A stretch of 36,612 nt of DNA from Acidimicrobiales bacterium (GCA_029263215.1 JAJCXY010000083.1:1-36612); one strand, 5' to 3'; counted from the first letter of the stretch, positions 17,788-26,104 are shown. The notes: generated by a model from the letters alone, not told the origin. Numbers and translations are program-made.

Positions 17788-18678
17788 GTGACCAACAGCG
17801 AAGAATTCGAGCGCACACCCGGTGGCGCCGTGATCATGGACGGCAAGCGACTCCGCGACGAGATCGTGGCGGGAATCCGCACGAAGCTCGACGGGCTCGG
17901 CAATCCGGCGGTCTGTCTCGCCACGGTGCTCGTCGGCGACGACAAGCCCAGCCAGATCTATGTGCGAAACAAGCACAAGAAGGTCGAGGAAGCCGCAATG
18001 GTGTCGCGCCACGTCGGCCTCCCCGCCGATGTGTCCCAGGGCGAACTCGAGGCTGCGGTCACCGACCTGGCCCAGGATCCGAATGTTCACGGCATCCTTG
18101 TGCAGCTGCCCCTGCCCGAAGGTCTCGACGCCGAGCGGGTCCTCGATCTCCTGCCTCCGGAGAAGGACGTCGACGGGCTCACCGAACGATCGATGGGACG
18201 CCTCGTACGCGGACGCGACGGGCATGTCCCCTGCACCCCGTTGGGTGTGATGAGGCTGATGGAGCGCTATGGCGTGGAGACGAGCGGCAAGAGTGCCGTC
18301 GTCATCGGTCGATCGACTCTTGTCGGGCTGCCCCAGGTCCTCCTGCTCGGCCGTAAGGGTGTGGATGCCACCGCCACACTTGCCCACAGCCGCACCACTG
18401 ATCTTGCCGCCGTATGCCGAGAGGCCGACATCATCGTTGCCGCCGCGGGCATGGCGGGCCTGGTCACCGCCGAGTTCGTGAAGCCGGGCGCCGCAGTGCT
18501 CGATGTGGGCATCTCGCGCACCGCCGACGGTATCCAGGGCGATGTGCACTTCGAAAGCGTCCAGGCCGTGGCCGGTGCGATCACCCCCATGCCGGGTGGC
18601 ACCGGGCCCATGACCATCGGCTGCCTGATGGAAAACACCCTCAGCGCGGCCCGCATGCTCGGAGCACTCCCAGGCTGA
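17788..18678 (+). CDS. folD: Methylene-THF dehydrogenase / methenyl-THF cyclohydrolase
   Basis: A 296-residue bifunctional enzyme interconverting 5,10-methylene-THF and 10-formyl-THF with NADP(H). Seen: SQIYVRNKHKKVEEA (catalytic Lys region), VQLPLPEGLD, KDVDGLT, PCTPLGVMRLME, the nucleotide site VVIGRSTLVGLPQ and the C-terminal PGGTGPMT. The usual IVGKP reads LVGLP and the usual PGGVGPMT reads PGGTGPMT, mild deviations. GTG 17788 is favoured by the -10 box 7 nt upstream; GTG 17830 or ATG 17836 would trim 14-16 residues, but the family's conserved (A)VIMDGK begins just there. It faces the helicase gene and belongs functionally with fhs and folC in this window. Confidence 0.92.
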   Translation: MTNSEEFERTPGGAVIMDGKRLRDEIVAGIRTKLDGLGNPAVCLATVLVGDDKPSQIYVRNKHKKVEEAAMVSRHVGLPADVSQGELEAAVTDLAQDPNVHGILVQLPLPEGLDAERVLDLLPPEKDVDGLTERSMGRLVRGRDGHVPCTPLGVMRLMERYGVETSGKSAVVIGRSTLVGLPQVLLLGRKGVDATATLAHSRTTDLAAVCREADIIVAAAGMAGLVTAEFVKPGAAVLDVGISRTADGIQGDVHFESVQAVAGAITPMPGGTGPMTIGCLMENTLSAARMLGALPG

Positions 18679-18700
18679 CACCGGCTCGCCCCCCCGGCTG

Positions 18701-18730
18701 GCTCTGGTTGGCTCAGGCTGGCTCAGGCTG
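18701..18730. repeat. Three 10-bp tandem units between folD and the DUF1015 gene
   Basis: GCTCTGGTTG followed by two exact copies of GCTCAGGCTG in the short convergent gap. Confidence 0.7.
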
Positions 18731-18731
18731 A

Positions 18732-19979
18732 CTATGAGGGCGGTAGGTGCTCGGTGGCGCCGATCCCCAGTACTCGCAAGAAGATCCCTGATCGAGGTTT
18801 GGGCGCGACATAAGACGATTTCGGTGGCATCAGTTCGCCGGCATCGGCCACCGCCATCAGGTCTTCTATCGAGGTGGGGTGGACGATGAAACCGACGGAG
18901 CCGTCGGCATCGCAACGCCGGATGACCTCCTCGATCCCGGTGGGGGCAGGCACATAGTCGACCCCACTGTTCTGCTCGAGTTCGTCGACACCAAGCACAT
19001 GGCCGATCACGTCGCGGCGAAGCCTTTCCACATCGAGTTGGGCGAGTGCGCCGGGGCGTTCTATCGGATCGAAGGCGAGCCGGAACCAGCAGCCATGGGT
19101 GTAGACGCCGACCTCGCCCTTGCGTTGGGGGCGGGCTTGCTCATGATTGTCGGCGGGTTCGATCGTGCCGACGGTTGCCAAGGCAGCCAGGAGATCGTCG
19201 AGGGGGCGATTGTCGCGGTCGGGGCTGCGACGATGAAACGCCTCGACCCGCAAGGCGTCGTCGGGGAAGAGCACAGCAAGCGTGCGCTGAAACGAATGAT
19301 CCTCGGGTCGTGCCATCCAGCCGGCCAAGGCGGCGGCAGAACGATGATGGCCATCGGTGACATAGACCACCGAGTTGGCCAGTAGCTCGGCCACCATCGC
19401 GCTGTTGGAATCGGAGAGAGTCCAGACCTGGTGGTGTACTTCCTCCACCACGTGGTCGACGTCGGGGTCGGCGGAGGTGGCGTGATCGAGTATCGCCTGC
19501 ACTCCCGGGTTGGCTCGATGGGTGAGGGCGATGGGGGAGGAGGTACCGCCCACCCATCGGAGGTGGCGGCTGAGCATCTTGGCGCGGATCGGCCGAACGT
19601 TTTCGTGGGTGAGCACCCGTCCGTCGCCGAAGCCATCGATGTGGAGGGCGCCGACAATCCCGGTCTGGGCATGGCCGGCAAAGGTGAGGCGGTAGGCGTA
19701 GAGCGCGGGTCGGCCGGTGGGCTCGAACGCGCTGGCATCCATTATTCGGGTGAGTGTGTCGGCCCCGCGTTGGAGGAGGTCCTCATCGCTTGCTTCATCT
19801 TGGGCGAGGAGATCCTCACGAGATCGAGTGACTCCGAGGTAGGAGAGTGGGTTGGCTTCGACGATCTCTCTGCGCTCGGCTGGGGTCTTCGCGTCGTACG
19901 CTCCCGCGATGACCCGCGATGCCCAATCGGGTTTGATCAACCAGCCCGCGAACGGAGCAAAGAGGGGCGGCCTCGTCAT
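18732..19979 (-). CDS. DUF1015 family protein
   Basis: A 415-residue protein of the DUF1015 family. Diagnostic segments: APFAGWLIKPDWASRVIAGAYD at the N terminus, YAYR in the middle, TDGHHRSAAALAG with DGHHR at residues 209-213, and MPPKSSYVAPKPRSGIF at the C terminus. The function is not established. Genes of this family are often seen with serA and serC, and here the start overlaps the serA stop by 4 bp (CCATGA). The DGHHR motif resembles the GxxR/DGHxR motif of the ParB/sulfiredoxin-like fold that includes archaeal and staphylococcal serine kinases (SerK, SbnI), so a role in serine or phosphoserine metabolism is a reasonable but unproven guess. Confidence 0.85.
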   Translation of the reverse strand: MTRPPLFAPFAGWLIKPDWASRVIAGAYDAKTPAERREIVEANPLSYLGVTRSREDLLAQDEASDEDLLQRGADTLTRIMDASAFEPTGRPALYAYRLTFAGHAQTGIVGALHIDGFGDGRVLTHENVRPIRAKMLSRHLRWVGGTSSPIALTHRANPGVQAILDHATSADPDVDHVVEEVHHQVWTLSDSNSAMVAELLANSVVYVTDGHHRSAAALAGWMARPEDHSFQRTLAVLFPDDALRVEAFHRRSPDRDNRPLDDLLAALATVGTIEPADNHEQARPQRKGEVGVYTHGCWFRLAFDPIERPGALAQLDVERLRRDVIGHVLGVDELEQNSGVDYVPAPTGIEEVIRRCDADGSVGFIVHPTSIEDLMAVADAGELMPPKSSYVAPKPRSGIFLRVLGIGATEHLPPS

Positions 19980-21181
19980 GGACGGGTGACGGCGACGTTG
20001 ATCACGTCGTTGAGGGCCTGGATCTCAGCGAGGATTTCGGCGGACGGATCATGACCGACGTCGATGGTGGCCACCGCGGCCTTCGACCCCGCGAACACCT
20101 GATTCTTCATGGTGGACACGTTGAGCTGGGCGGTGCGCAAGATGGCGAGAATCGCAGCGAGCACGCCCACCCGGTCGCGGTGACGGATAGAGAGTGTGGC
20201 GGCTCGGGCCGGTACCGGCTCGAGGTTGACACAATCGACAGGATGACCCCGGCGGTAGGCTTCGATGGCGTCGACGGTGCCTTCCGCGACGGCATTCTGG
20301 GCCTGCGTGGTGGAGGCGCCGATGTGATGGGTGGCGGCGACATTGGGGTGGCGGGCGAGCTCGCTCCGAAACTCGCCGGTGCCGATTCCGGGTTCGTTGG
20401 CGAAGACGTCGAGTCCGGCTCGCAGTCCCCGCGTGTTCATGGCATCGATGAGGGCCGTCTCGTCGACCACATCGCCTCGCGAGGTATTGAGCAGGACAGC
20501 CCTGTCCTTCATCTGGGCCAGGAACGCGGCATCGACGAGGCCCTTGGTGTCGGGTGCCCCCGGAACGTGGAGAGACACGATGTCTGAGCTCGATAGCAGG
20601 GTGGCGAGATCGGCGACGAAGGTGACGCCCGCCCGCTCGGCTCGATCAAGGGACTGGGGTTCACGATCCGGCTTGGCGACCACCAAAACGTCGAGGCCGA
20701 ATGCGGTGGCTCGCTCAGCCACGGCCAGCCCGATGTCGCCGAGCCCGATGATCCCCATCGTGCGTCCGAACAGGCCATCGGATTTGGAGTAGGCCTTCTT
20801 GTTCCAGGCTCCCTCGCGAAGATCGGCGGTGGCATCGGCGATGTGGCGGTCGATGCTGATGAGCAGACCGAGGGTGAGTTCGGCCACGGCCAGCGCGTTG
20901 CGGCCGGGAACGTTGCACACGAGGATCCCGACGCCGGCTGCGCTCTCGCAATTGATGTTGTTGGTGCCGGCTCCGGCCCGCACGATGATCCCCAGCTTGT
21001 CGGCCGCTTCGATCGCTTGGGCCGACACCTTCGTGCTACGAACCACCAGGGCTTCGACTCCGGCGATTGCGCCCGGTAGATCGTGCTCGGAGAGCTCCGG
21101 TCGTACGATGACCTCGTCGCCCGCGGTGATGAGGCGCTGGACGGCTGCCTCGGGCAACGAATCGGCAAGTAGTACCTTCAC
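19976..21181 (-). CDS. serA: D-3-phosphoglycerate dehydrogenase
   Basis: A 401-residue NAD-dependent 2-hydroxyacid dehydrogenase with a C-terminal ACT domain, the first step of serine synthesis. Seen: GIIGLGDIGLAVAERA (NAD fold), LNTSRGDVVDE (substrate Arg), ANEPG (Glu) and THHIGAST (catalytic His; most relatives have PHIGAST). The ACT domain covers about residues 325-401 and may bind serine. I chose GTG 21181 because GGGAG lies 8 nt upstream and VKVLLADSLPE is the normal N terminus; ATG 21196 has no Shine-Dalgarno. It is the first gene of a two-gene unit with the DUF1015 gene and feeds serine, hence methylene-THF, into the folate pool. Confidence 0.9.
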   Translation of the reverse strand: MKVLLADSLPEAAVQRLITAGDEVIVRPELSEHDLPGAIAGVEALVVRSTKVSAQAIEAADKLGIIVRAGAGTNNINCESAAGVGILVCNVPGRNALAVAELTLGLLISIDRHIADATADLREGAWNKKAYSKSDGLFGRTMGIIGLGDIGLAVAERATAFGLDVLVVAKPDREPQSLDRAERAGVTFVADLATLLSSSDIVSLHVPGAPDTKGLVDAAFLAQMKDRAVLLNTSRGDVVDETALIDAMNTRGLRAGLDVFANEPGIGTGEFRSELARHPNVAATHHIGASTTQAQNAVAEGTVDAIEAYRRGHPVDCVNLEPVPARAATLSIRHRDRVGVLAAILAILRTAQLNVSTMKNQVFAGSKAAVATIDVGHDPSAEILAEIQALNDVINVAVTRP

Positions 21182-21238
21182 CTGATCGGCTCCCATCGTG
21201 TTGTGCAGTGCGAAACAGTTCGGTGTTTCGGGACTGCC

Positions 21239-21248
21239 AGAGTAGCGT
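21239..21248. promoter_or_regulatory. Overlapping divergent -10 boxes for serA and folC
   Basis: TACTCT on the minus strand (21239-21244) and TAGCGT on the plus strand (21243-21248) share two base pairs. They would place starts of transcription about 50 nt before serA and about 30 nt before folC. No matching -35 boxes were found, so confidence is low. Back-to-back sharing would make the two genes compete for polymerase. Confidence 0.3.
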
Positions 21249-21285
21249 TCGGTGTCCAAAAGCACCGAGGCAGGTCGATCGATCG

Positions 21286-22581
21286 GTGAGTAGTCCAAGT
21301 ACCCCCGACCACTTCGTCAGCTGGTTGCTGAGCCATGTAACCAGCGATGCCTCGAGGGGGATCGCTGCGCTCAGGGCATCGCGACGTCTCTTCTCCCTGC
21401 TGGGGGACCCGCAGGACCGGGTCCGTGCGGTGCATGTGGTGGGTACTGCGGGGAAGGGCACCGTGGTGGCGATGATCTCCGCAGGTCTGGTGAGTGGCGG
21501 CCACACGGTGGCGAGTCACCTGTCGCCCCATGTCGACGATGTGAGAGAGCGCTTTGTTATCGACGGACAACTCCCGGAGTGGGATCTGGTGCTCGAGGCC
21601 GCCCGCCAGGTCTGTGCTGCCGCCGACGAGATGAAGGATGAGGCGGGGGATGAGATGGGCAGGCCCAGCCGGCCTACCCGGCCCACGCGGCCCACGCGGC
21701 CCACCTATTTTGCGCTCACGGCGGCCCTGAGCGCCGTCATCGGGCGCCTGGTCGACACCGACTTCCTAGTGCTGGAGGCTGGAATCGGCGGCCGCGTCGA
21801 TGCCACCAATGTGATGTCTCGCACCGACGTGCTCACCGTCGTCACTGCGATAGGGCTCGATCACACCGATGTTCTCGGCACCACGGTGGAGGCCATCGCC
21901 GCGGAGAAGGCGGCTGTACTGGCGGGCCGCTCCGATGTCGTCGTCGCCCCCCAACTCTCGTCGGGTGCAGATCGCGTGGTGAGAGAAGCGGCTCGAGAGT
22001 TCGGGGTCAGGGTCCACGATGTCGAGACCGGGGCCAACAGCACCTGGCCTGACGTCGCAGAGCAGACCGCGAGAGTTGCCCTGGACGTTCTGGGGCGACA
22101 GACCGGACGCACCTACACCCCCGACTCCAACGCTCGCCCGCCTGGCCGTTTCGAACGCCTCCTTCGCGGCGGCCGGATCGTGATTCTCGACGGTGCTCAC
22201 AATCCGATGAAGCTCGGGGCGCTCGTCGAGCTCCTCGCGGAGGAACGGATTCGTCCTGCGGCGGCGGTGGTGGCGGTCGGGGCATCGAAGGACCTCGATG
22301 CTTGCGCGGCCGAGCTGATCCACCTCGCGCCTGGTCTGATCGCGGCGACCTTCGGGTCTCCCGGATCGGTCGGGCCCGAAGGCCACGGTTCCCCAGACCT
22401 CGCGGCCGCCCTCAAAGGGGCAGGAGCGCAGCGGGTGACCGACAGCGGATCGGTGCAGAGCGCGGTAGCAGCCGCTCTCGACCAGACCGAACAGGGTGAC
22501 ACCATCGTGATCACCGGCTCGTTCCTGCATCTCGCGGCTGCCCGAGCAGCGCTCGACAGCGTCGCCGCCGAGCACACCTAG
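21286..22581 (+). CDS. folC: Folylpolyglutamate synthase / dihydrofolate synthase
   Basis: A 431-residue Mur-ligase-type enzyme that adds glutamate to folates. Seen: VGTAGKGTVVAMI (ATP loop; usually GTNGKGS), HLSPHVDDVRERF, LEAGIGGRVDATN, IGLDHTDVLG, IAAEKAAVL and ILDGAHNP. Just before the conserved TYFALTAALSA there is an RPT-repeat insert made by four 9-bp units. Start GTG 21286 is favoured by AGGCAGG about 11 nt upstream and by the family start; GTG codons at 21208 and 21223 are possible. It is divergent from serA and converges on the MTHFR-type gene. Confidence 0.9.
   Translation: MSSPSTPDHFVSWLLSHVTSDASRGIAALRASRRLFSLLGDPQDRVRAVHVVGTAGKGTVVAMISAGLVSGGHTVASHLSPHVDDVRERFVIDGQLPEWDLVLEAARQVCAAADEMKDEAGDEMGRPSRPTRPTRPTRPTYFALTAALSAVIGRLVDTDFLVLEAGIGGRVDATNVMSRTDVLTVVTAIGLDHTDVLGTTVEAIAAEKAAVLAGRSDVVVAPQLSSGADRVVREAAREFGVRVHDVETGANSTWPDVAEQTARVALDVLGRQTGRTYTPDSNARPPGRFERLLRGGRIVILDGAHNPMKLGALVELLAEERIRPAAAVVAVGASKDLDACAAELIHLAPGLIAATFGSPGSVGPEGHGSPDLAAALKGAGAQRVTDSGSVQSAVAAALDQTEQGDTIVITGSFLHLAAARAALDSVAAEHT
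21670..21705 (+). repeat. Four 9-bp tandem units inside folC
   Basis: CGGCCTACC, CGGCCCACG, CGGCCCACG and CGGCCCACC encode an R-P-T repeat in a loop before the conserved substrate-site segment. The insertion keeps the frame. Confidence 0.75.
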
Positions 22582-22605
22582 CTCCCGGCAGACCTGGGCT
22601 CCTCG

Positions 22606-22641
22606 GATCTGCTGGGCCCGTCAGGCCTGCTGGGCCCGTCG
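22606..22641. repeat. 18-bp direct duplication across the end of the MTHFR-type gene
   Basis: Two adjacent 18-bp units sharing the core CTGCTGGGCCCGTC (22609-22622 and 22627-22640). On the minus strand the first copy encodes the last residues (ARRAQQA) and the second lies at and after the stop codon. Confidence 0.7.
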
Positions 22642-23523
22642 CCACTCGTCGGTGGCGGCCACCTGGTTGAAGGTGAACACGTGGAGAGCTTCGACACCGA
22701 GCTCGAGCAGATCCTGGCTGAGTGGCCGGAGCAGATCATTGGGGTCGTAGTGCGCGGTGGTCATCATCGACGTGATGGCCTTGCGGTTCTTGCGCAGATA
22801 AGAAAGCGACTGGCCGATTCCGAGCCGGGCCCCCATGGTGAGCAACTTGGTGCGGTCGACCACCCCGCTCAACCCGAGATGAACCGGCATCGTGAGCCCT
22901 GCGGCGCGTTCGGTGCGGAGCCAGCTCGCGATCGTGTTGGGATCGAAGCACATCTGGGTGGAGCAATAGCTCGCCAGATCGGCCTCGGACAGCAGATCCT
23001 GCTTGGCGTGGAGAACCTCGTGCATGGTGGCGTGGCTGATGAGGTTGTGGCCGTCGGGGTAAGCCGCGACTCCGATCGTGGTGAGACCATGATCGGTGTC
23101 GAGAAAGTCGGAGAGAAACTCAACCGCATCGAAGTAGTCGCCGGGCTCCTCGGCGTCGCCCCCGATGAGGAACATGGTGGAGATTCCCGAAGAGCGCAGC
23201 CACTGAGCCAGCTCCTTGGTGTGAAGCTTGTCGCGCACGAGCCGAGCCGAAATGTGGGGAACGACTGTGAACCCTTTGCCGAGGAGACGGTCGGCGATCT
23301 CACGGGTTGCGTCGAGGCCCTTGGTCGGTGAGGCAGTGATGGAGACCTTCGCTCCCGGAGGCAGAGCCTGCTCCGCGGCATCGAGACTCTTGAGCGGCAC
23401 GACCTCGAAAGTGAGGTCCTTGATCAGAGCGATCCTGTGGCGCCGCGCCTCGTCGGATTCAGAGATTGACGGGGCACCGATCAGGCGCCTTATGAGAGGA
23501 AGACGGGCAAGCACGATGGTCAC
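22621..23523 (-). CDS. Methylenetetrahydrofolate reductase-family protein (divergent)
   Basis: A 300-residue TIM-barrel protein of the MTHFR superfamily, which reduces methylene-THF to methyl-THF with a flavin. Seen: FEVVP (residues 39-43, E40 matching the FEFFP glutamate of MetF), VSITASPTKGLDATREIADRLL, PHISAR, and FLIGGDAEEPGDYF in the region of the flavin-binding Asp. It is clearly more distant from E. coli MetF than a housekeeping copy would be; related non-canonical actinobacterial proteins are known. The GTG start immediately follows the fhs stop codon, so it is co-translated with fhs. Its placement suggests it handles folate-bound C1 from methylamine-type substrates, possibly as a reductase or an unrecognised variant. 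Confidence 0.75.
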   Translation of the reverse strand: MTIVLARLPLIRRLIGAPSISESDEARRHRIALIKDLTFEVVPLKSLDAAEQALPPGAKVSITASPTKGLDATREIADRLLGKGFTVVPHISARLVRDKLHTKELAQWLRSSGISTMFLIGGDAEEPGDYFDAVEFLSDFLDTDHGLTTIGVAAYPDGHNLISHATMHEVLHAKQDLLSEADLASYCSTQMCFDPNTIASWLRTERAAGLTMPVHLGLSGVVDRTKLLTMGARLGIGQSLSYLRKNRKAITSMMTTAHYDPNDLLRPLSQDLLELGVEALHVFTFNQVAATDEWRRAQQA

Positions 23524-25221
23524 CTAGCTGAGGTTGATGATGTTGCCGTCGGAATCGATGTCGATCGAGGCCGCGGCAGGTGTCTTTCCGAGTCCGGGCA
23601 TCGTTCGCATCTCGCCACAGATCGGGTAGACGAACCCCGCTCCGACAGAGGCCCGAATCTCGCGCACCGGCAGGGTCCAACCCGTCGGGGCACCCTTCAG
23701 CTTGGGGTCGGAGCTGATCGAGAGGTGGGTCTTGGCGATGCACACCGGCAATTTGTCGAAGCCAGCGGCGTTGTAGGTGGCCAGCTGCTTTTCGGCCTGG
23801 GCGGAGTATTCCACCCCGTCGGCGCCGTAGATCTTGGTGGCCACCGCGTGGATCTTGTCCTTGATGGAGTCTTCGAGGGGGTAGAGGACCTGGAATTCGC
23901 TCTCTTCGTCGGCAGCTTCGGCGATTGCCTCGGCGAGTTCGGCGGCGCCCTTGCCGCCATCGGCGAAGTGGGTGGATATCGCGGCGCGGGCCCCGTACTC
24001 GGCCGCGATCTCGTGTATCGCGGCGACGTCGGCGTCGTGATCGCCGGGGAACACATTGATCGCCACCACGGGTGTGGCGCCGTGGATCTGCATGTTTTCG
24101 AGCTGCTTACGCAGGTTGTCGCCACCCTGATGAACTTCATCGGGGTTTTCCGCCAGCAGGGCCTCGGGCAGGGGCCGCCCGGCGACGATGTGATGATTTC
24201 CGGAGTGGGCCTTCAGGCCGCGCACGGTGGCTACGAGCACGGCGGCGTCGGGGGCGATACCGGAATAGCGACACTTGATGTTGAAGAAGCGCTCGGCTCC
24301 CATGTCGGCGCCAAACCCGGCCTCGGTGAGCAGGTAGTCGCCGGTGTGGATCCCGATGCGATCGGCCACGATCGAGCTATTGCCGGTGGCAATGTTGCCG
24401 AAGGGGCCGGTGTGCACCAGGGCCGGGGTGTTCTCGAGGGTTTGCATGAGGTTGGGCTTGATGGCCTCGCGCAGGATCACCGTCATCGAACCGGCGGCAC
24501 CGATCTCCTCGGCGGTGATGGGGGTGCCGTCCTTGGTGTAGCCCAACACGATGCGGCCCATTCGGGCCCTGAGGTCGTGCAGGTCGGTGGCGAGGGCCAG
24601 AGCGGCCATGACCTCCGACGCGGCGGTGATGTCGAAACCCGTTTCGCGCGGGATGCCATCGAGGCGACCACCGAGGCCGACATTGATGTTACGCAACGAC
24701 CGGTCGTTGATATCGAGGACCCTGCGCCAACCGATGTTGTGGATGTCGAAGCCGGCTTCGTTGCCATGGTAGAGGTGAGCGTCGAGCATGGCAGCACAGA
24801 GATTGTGGGCCGCGGTGACGGCGTGCATGTCGCCAGTGAGGTGGAGGTTGAACAGTTCCATCGGCACCACCTGGGAGTAGCCGCCTCCGGCTGCTCCACC
24901 CTTGATCCCGAAGGTCGGGCCCATCGATGGCTGGCGGATGGCGATCGTGGCGGTCTTGCCGATGTGTTGGAAAGCCTGGCCGAGGCCCACCGCGGTGGTG
25001 GTCTTGCCCTCACCGAGAGGGGTGGGTGTGATGGCGGAGACGACGACGTATTTCCCCTTTGGCCGGTCGCTCATTGCTTCGATGGCTTCGAGCTTGATCT
25101 TCGCCGCTCCCGAGCCGTAGGGCTCGAGTAGATCGGTGGGGATCCCCGCAGCCTCTGCGATCTCCGGCAGGGGCTTGAGATTTGCTCGACTGGCGATCTC
25201 GAGATCGCTCGGGAATGACAT
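23524..25221 (-). CDS. fhs: Formate-tetrahydrofolate ligase
   Basis: A 565-residue ATP-dependent ligase joining formate and THF to give 10-formyl-THF, and reversible, so it can release formate with ATP gain. Seen: the nucleotide loop PTPLGEGKTTT, GIKGGAAGGGYSQVVPMELFNLHLTGD, GRPLPEALL, and the C-terminal GEMRTMPGLGKTPAA. Length matches the family (about 556). ATG 25221 has GGAG 7 nt upstream. It lies between the GntR gene and the MTHFR-type gene and forms a unit with the latter. With folD and fdhA in the same window it would connect methylene-THF with formate and CO2. Confidence 0.95.
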   Translation of the reverse strand: MSFPSDLEIASRANLKPLPEIAEAAGIPTDLLEPYGSGAAKIKLEAIEAMSDRPKGKYVVVSAITPTPLGEGKTTTAVGLGQAFQHIGKTATIAIRQPSMGPTFGIKGGAAGGGYSQVVPMELFNLHLTGDMHAVTAAHNLCAAMLDAHLYHGNEAGFDIHNIGWRRVLDINDRSLRNINVGLGGRLDGIPRETGFDITAASEVMAALALATDLHDLRARMGRIVLGYTKDGTPITAEEIGAAGSMTVILREAIKPNLMQTLENTPALVHTGPFGNIATGNSSIVADRIGIHTGDYLLTEAGFGADMGAERFFNIKCRYSGIAPDAAVLVATVRGLKAHSGNHHIVAGRPLPEALLAENPDEVHQGGDNLRKQLENMQIHGATPVVAINVFPGDHDADVAAIHEIAAEYGARAAISTHFADGGKGAAELAEAIAEAADEESEFQVLYPLEDSIKDKIHAVATKIYGADGVEYSAQAEKQLATYNAAGFDKLPVCIAKTHLSISSDPKLKGAPTGWTLPVREIRASVGAGFVYPICGEMRTMPGLGKTPAAASIDIDSDGNIINLS

Positions 25222-25246
25222 CACATGACTCCGTTGTCTGTGTCTG

Positions 25247-25315
25247 CTGTCTGGTATTTGCCGTCTGGACTTGCTGCCTGGTATTGGCTGCCTGGTATTG
25301 GCTGCCTGGAATTCA
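25247..25315 (-). repeat. Five 13-14-bp tandem units in the fhs leader
   Basis: Units CTGTCTGGTATTTG, CCGTCTGGACTTG, CTGCCTGGTATTGG (twice, exact) and CTGCCTGGAATTCA (plus-strand reading) lie just ahead of the fhs start, inside the probable 5' leader. I do not recognise a folate or glycine riboswitch here. Confidence 0.7.
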
Positions 25316-25345
25316 GGTGTTCGTGGGTGCCCGGACATGCGAAAT

Positions 25346-25366
25346 GCCCGCCGAGTCGCGACGGGC
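25346..25366 (-). terminator. Hairpin downstream of the GntR gene
   Basis: GCCCGCCG (25346-25353) pairs with CGACGGGC (25359-25366), an 8-bp stem with one wobble and a 5-nt loop, followed on the minus strand by ATTT. It may end the GntR transcript before the fhs gene. A second inverted repeat, GGCTGAC/GTCAGCC (25422-25428 and 25447-25453), spans the GntR stop codon. Confidence 0.4.
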
Positions 25367-25447
25367 TGTTCCGCATACCGGAACGATTCCACATTACAGA
25401 ACATCTTGATGGTTGGCCAGAGGCTGACTCGGTTTTTGTCCTCGTGG

Positions 25448-26104
25448 TCAGCCGGCGAGGGGCGACTCGAGTCGTTCGGTGACCGCCGACCGGATCTGCT
25501 CGTCGAAGGACCGAACGTGGGCCTCCACCAGATCAGAGGAGCGAGCACCGTTGGCGGCCTTCAACGCCTCGAGAATCTCGGTGTGCTCGCTCACCGCGAT
25601 CTTGGTGTCGACCACATCGGCGAGGTAGAGGTGCCAGAGTCGGTCGCTCTGGGCGTAGAGCATGTCGAGAGTGTCGAGCAGGAAACGATTGTCGGCCGCG
25701 GCCCACATGATTTCGTGGCAGCGTCGGTCGATGGCCATGAGCGTTTCTGGGTCGCCGGCCGCCGCGGGAGTCTCCGAGAGGGCCTCATCCATGGTCTGCC
25801 AATGGGCGCTGGTTCCCCTCGCTGCCGCCAGGCGGGCCGCGTAGGGCTCGAGCACGGTGCGCGTTTCGAACAGCATCGAGAGTTCGGAAACGTCGATACC
25901 CGACACGAACATTCCGCGGCGGGGGATCACGGTGACGAAGTGTTCGCGGGCGAGGCGCTGCAGGGCTTCGCGGATGGGGGTGCGGCCGATGCCGAGGAGC
26001 TCACGCAGCGCTTCCTCGCTCAGTACGTCGCCCGGCGCGAAGTCGAGGCGCACGATCATGTGGCGCAGCTTCTGATACGCCTGCTCGCTGAGTGAGAGTT
26101 CCAT
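25448..26104 (-). CDS. GntR-family regulator, FCD (FadR-like) type
   Basis: A 218-residue regulator. The N-terminal winged helix-turn-helix (about residues 5-70) contains GDVLSEEALRELLGIGRTPIREALQRLAREHFV and the wing IPRRGMFVSGI. The C-terminal FCD domain (about 80-205) is all-helical, with His residues in RRCHEIMW, SEHTEIL and EAHVRSF that could form its usual metal/ligand site. It is divergent from the dehydrogenase-etfBA operon and most likely represses it through the palindrome at 26171-26186. The ATG 26104 is where the family starts; no clear Shine-Dalgarno. The open frame upstream crosses the operator and is not coding. Confidence 0.88.
   Translation of the reverse strand: MELSLSEQAYQKLRHMIVRLDFAPGDVLSEEALRELLGIGRTPIREALQRLAREHFVTVIPRRGMFVSGIDVSELSMLFETRTVLEPYAARLAAARGTSAHWQTMDEALSETPAAAGDPETLMAIDRRCHEIMWAAADNRFLLDTLDMLYAQSDRLWHLYLADVVDTKIAVSEHTEILEALKAANGARSSDLVEAHVRSFDEQIRSAVTERLESPLAG

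Noticed and set aside
17635..18915. Upstream extension of the helicase frame through folD
   Set aside because: The added sequence is antisense to folD and resembles no domain; the helicase fold and a -10 box place the start at 17634.
25222..25447. Known THF, glycine or SAM riboswitch before fhs
   Set aside because: I could not find the conserved cores of those classes by eye. The leader is noted only as structured and repeated.
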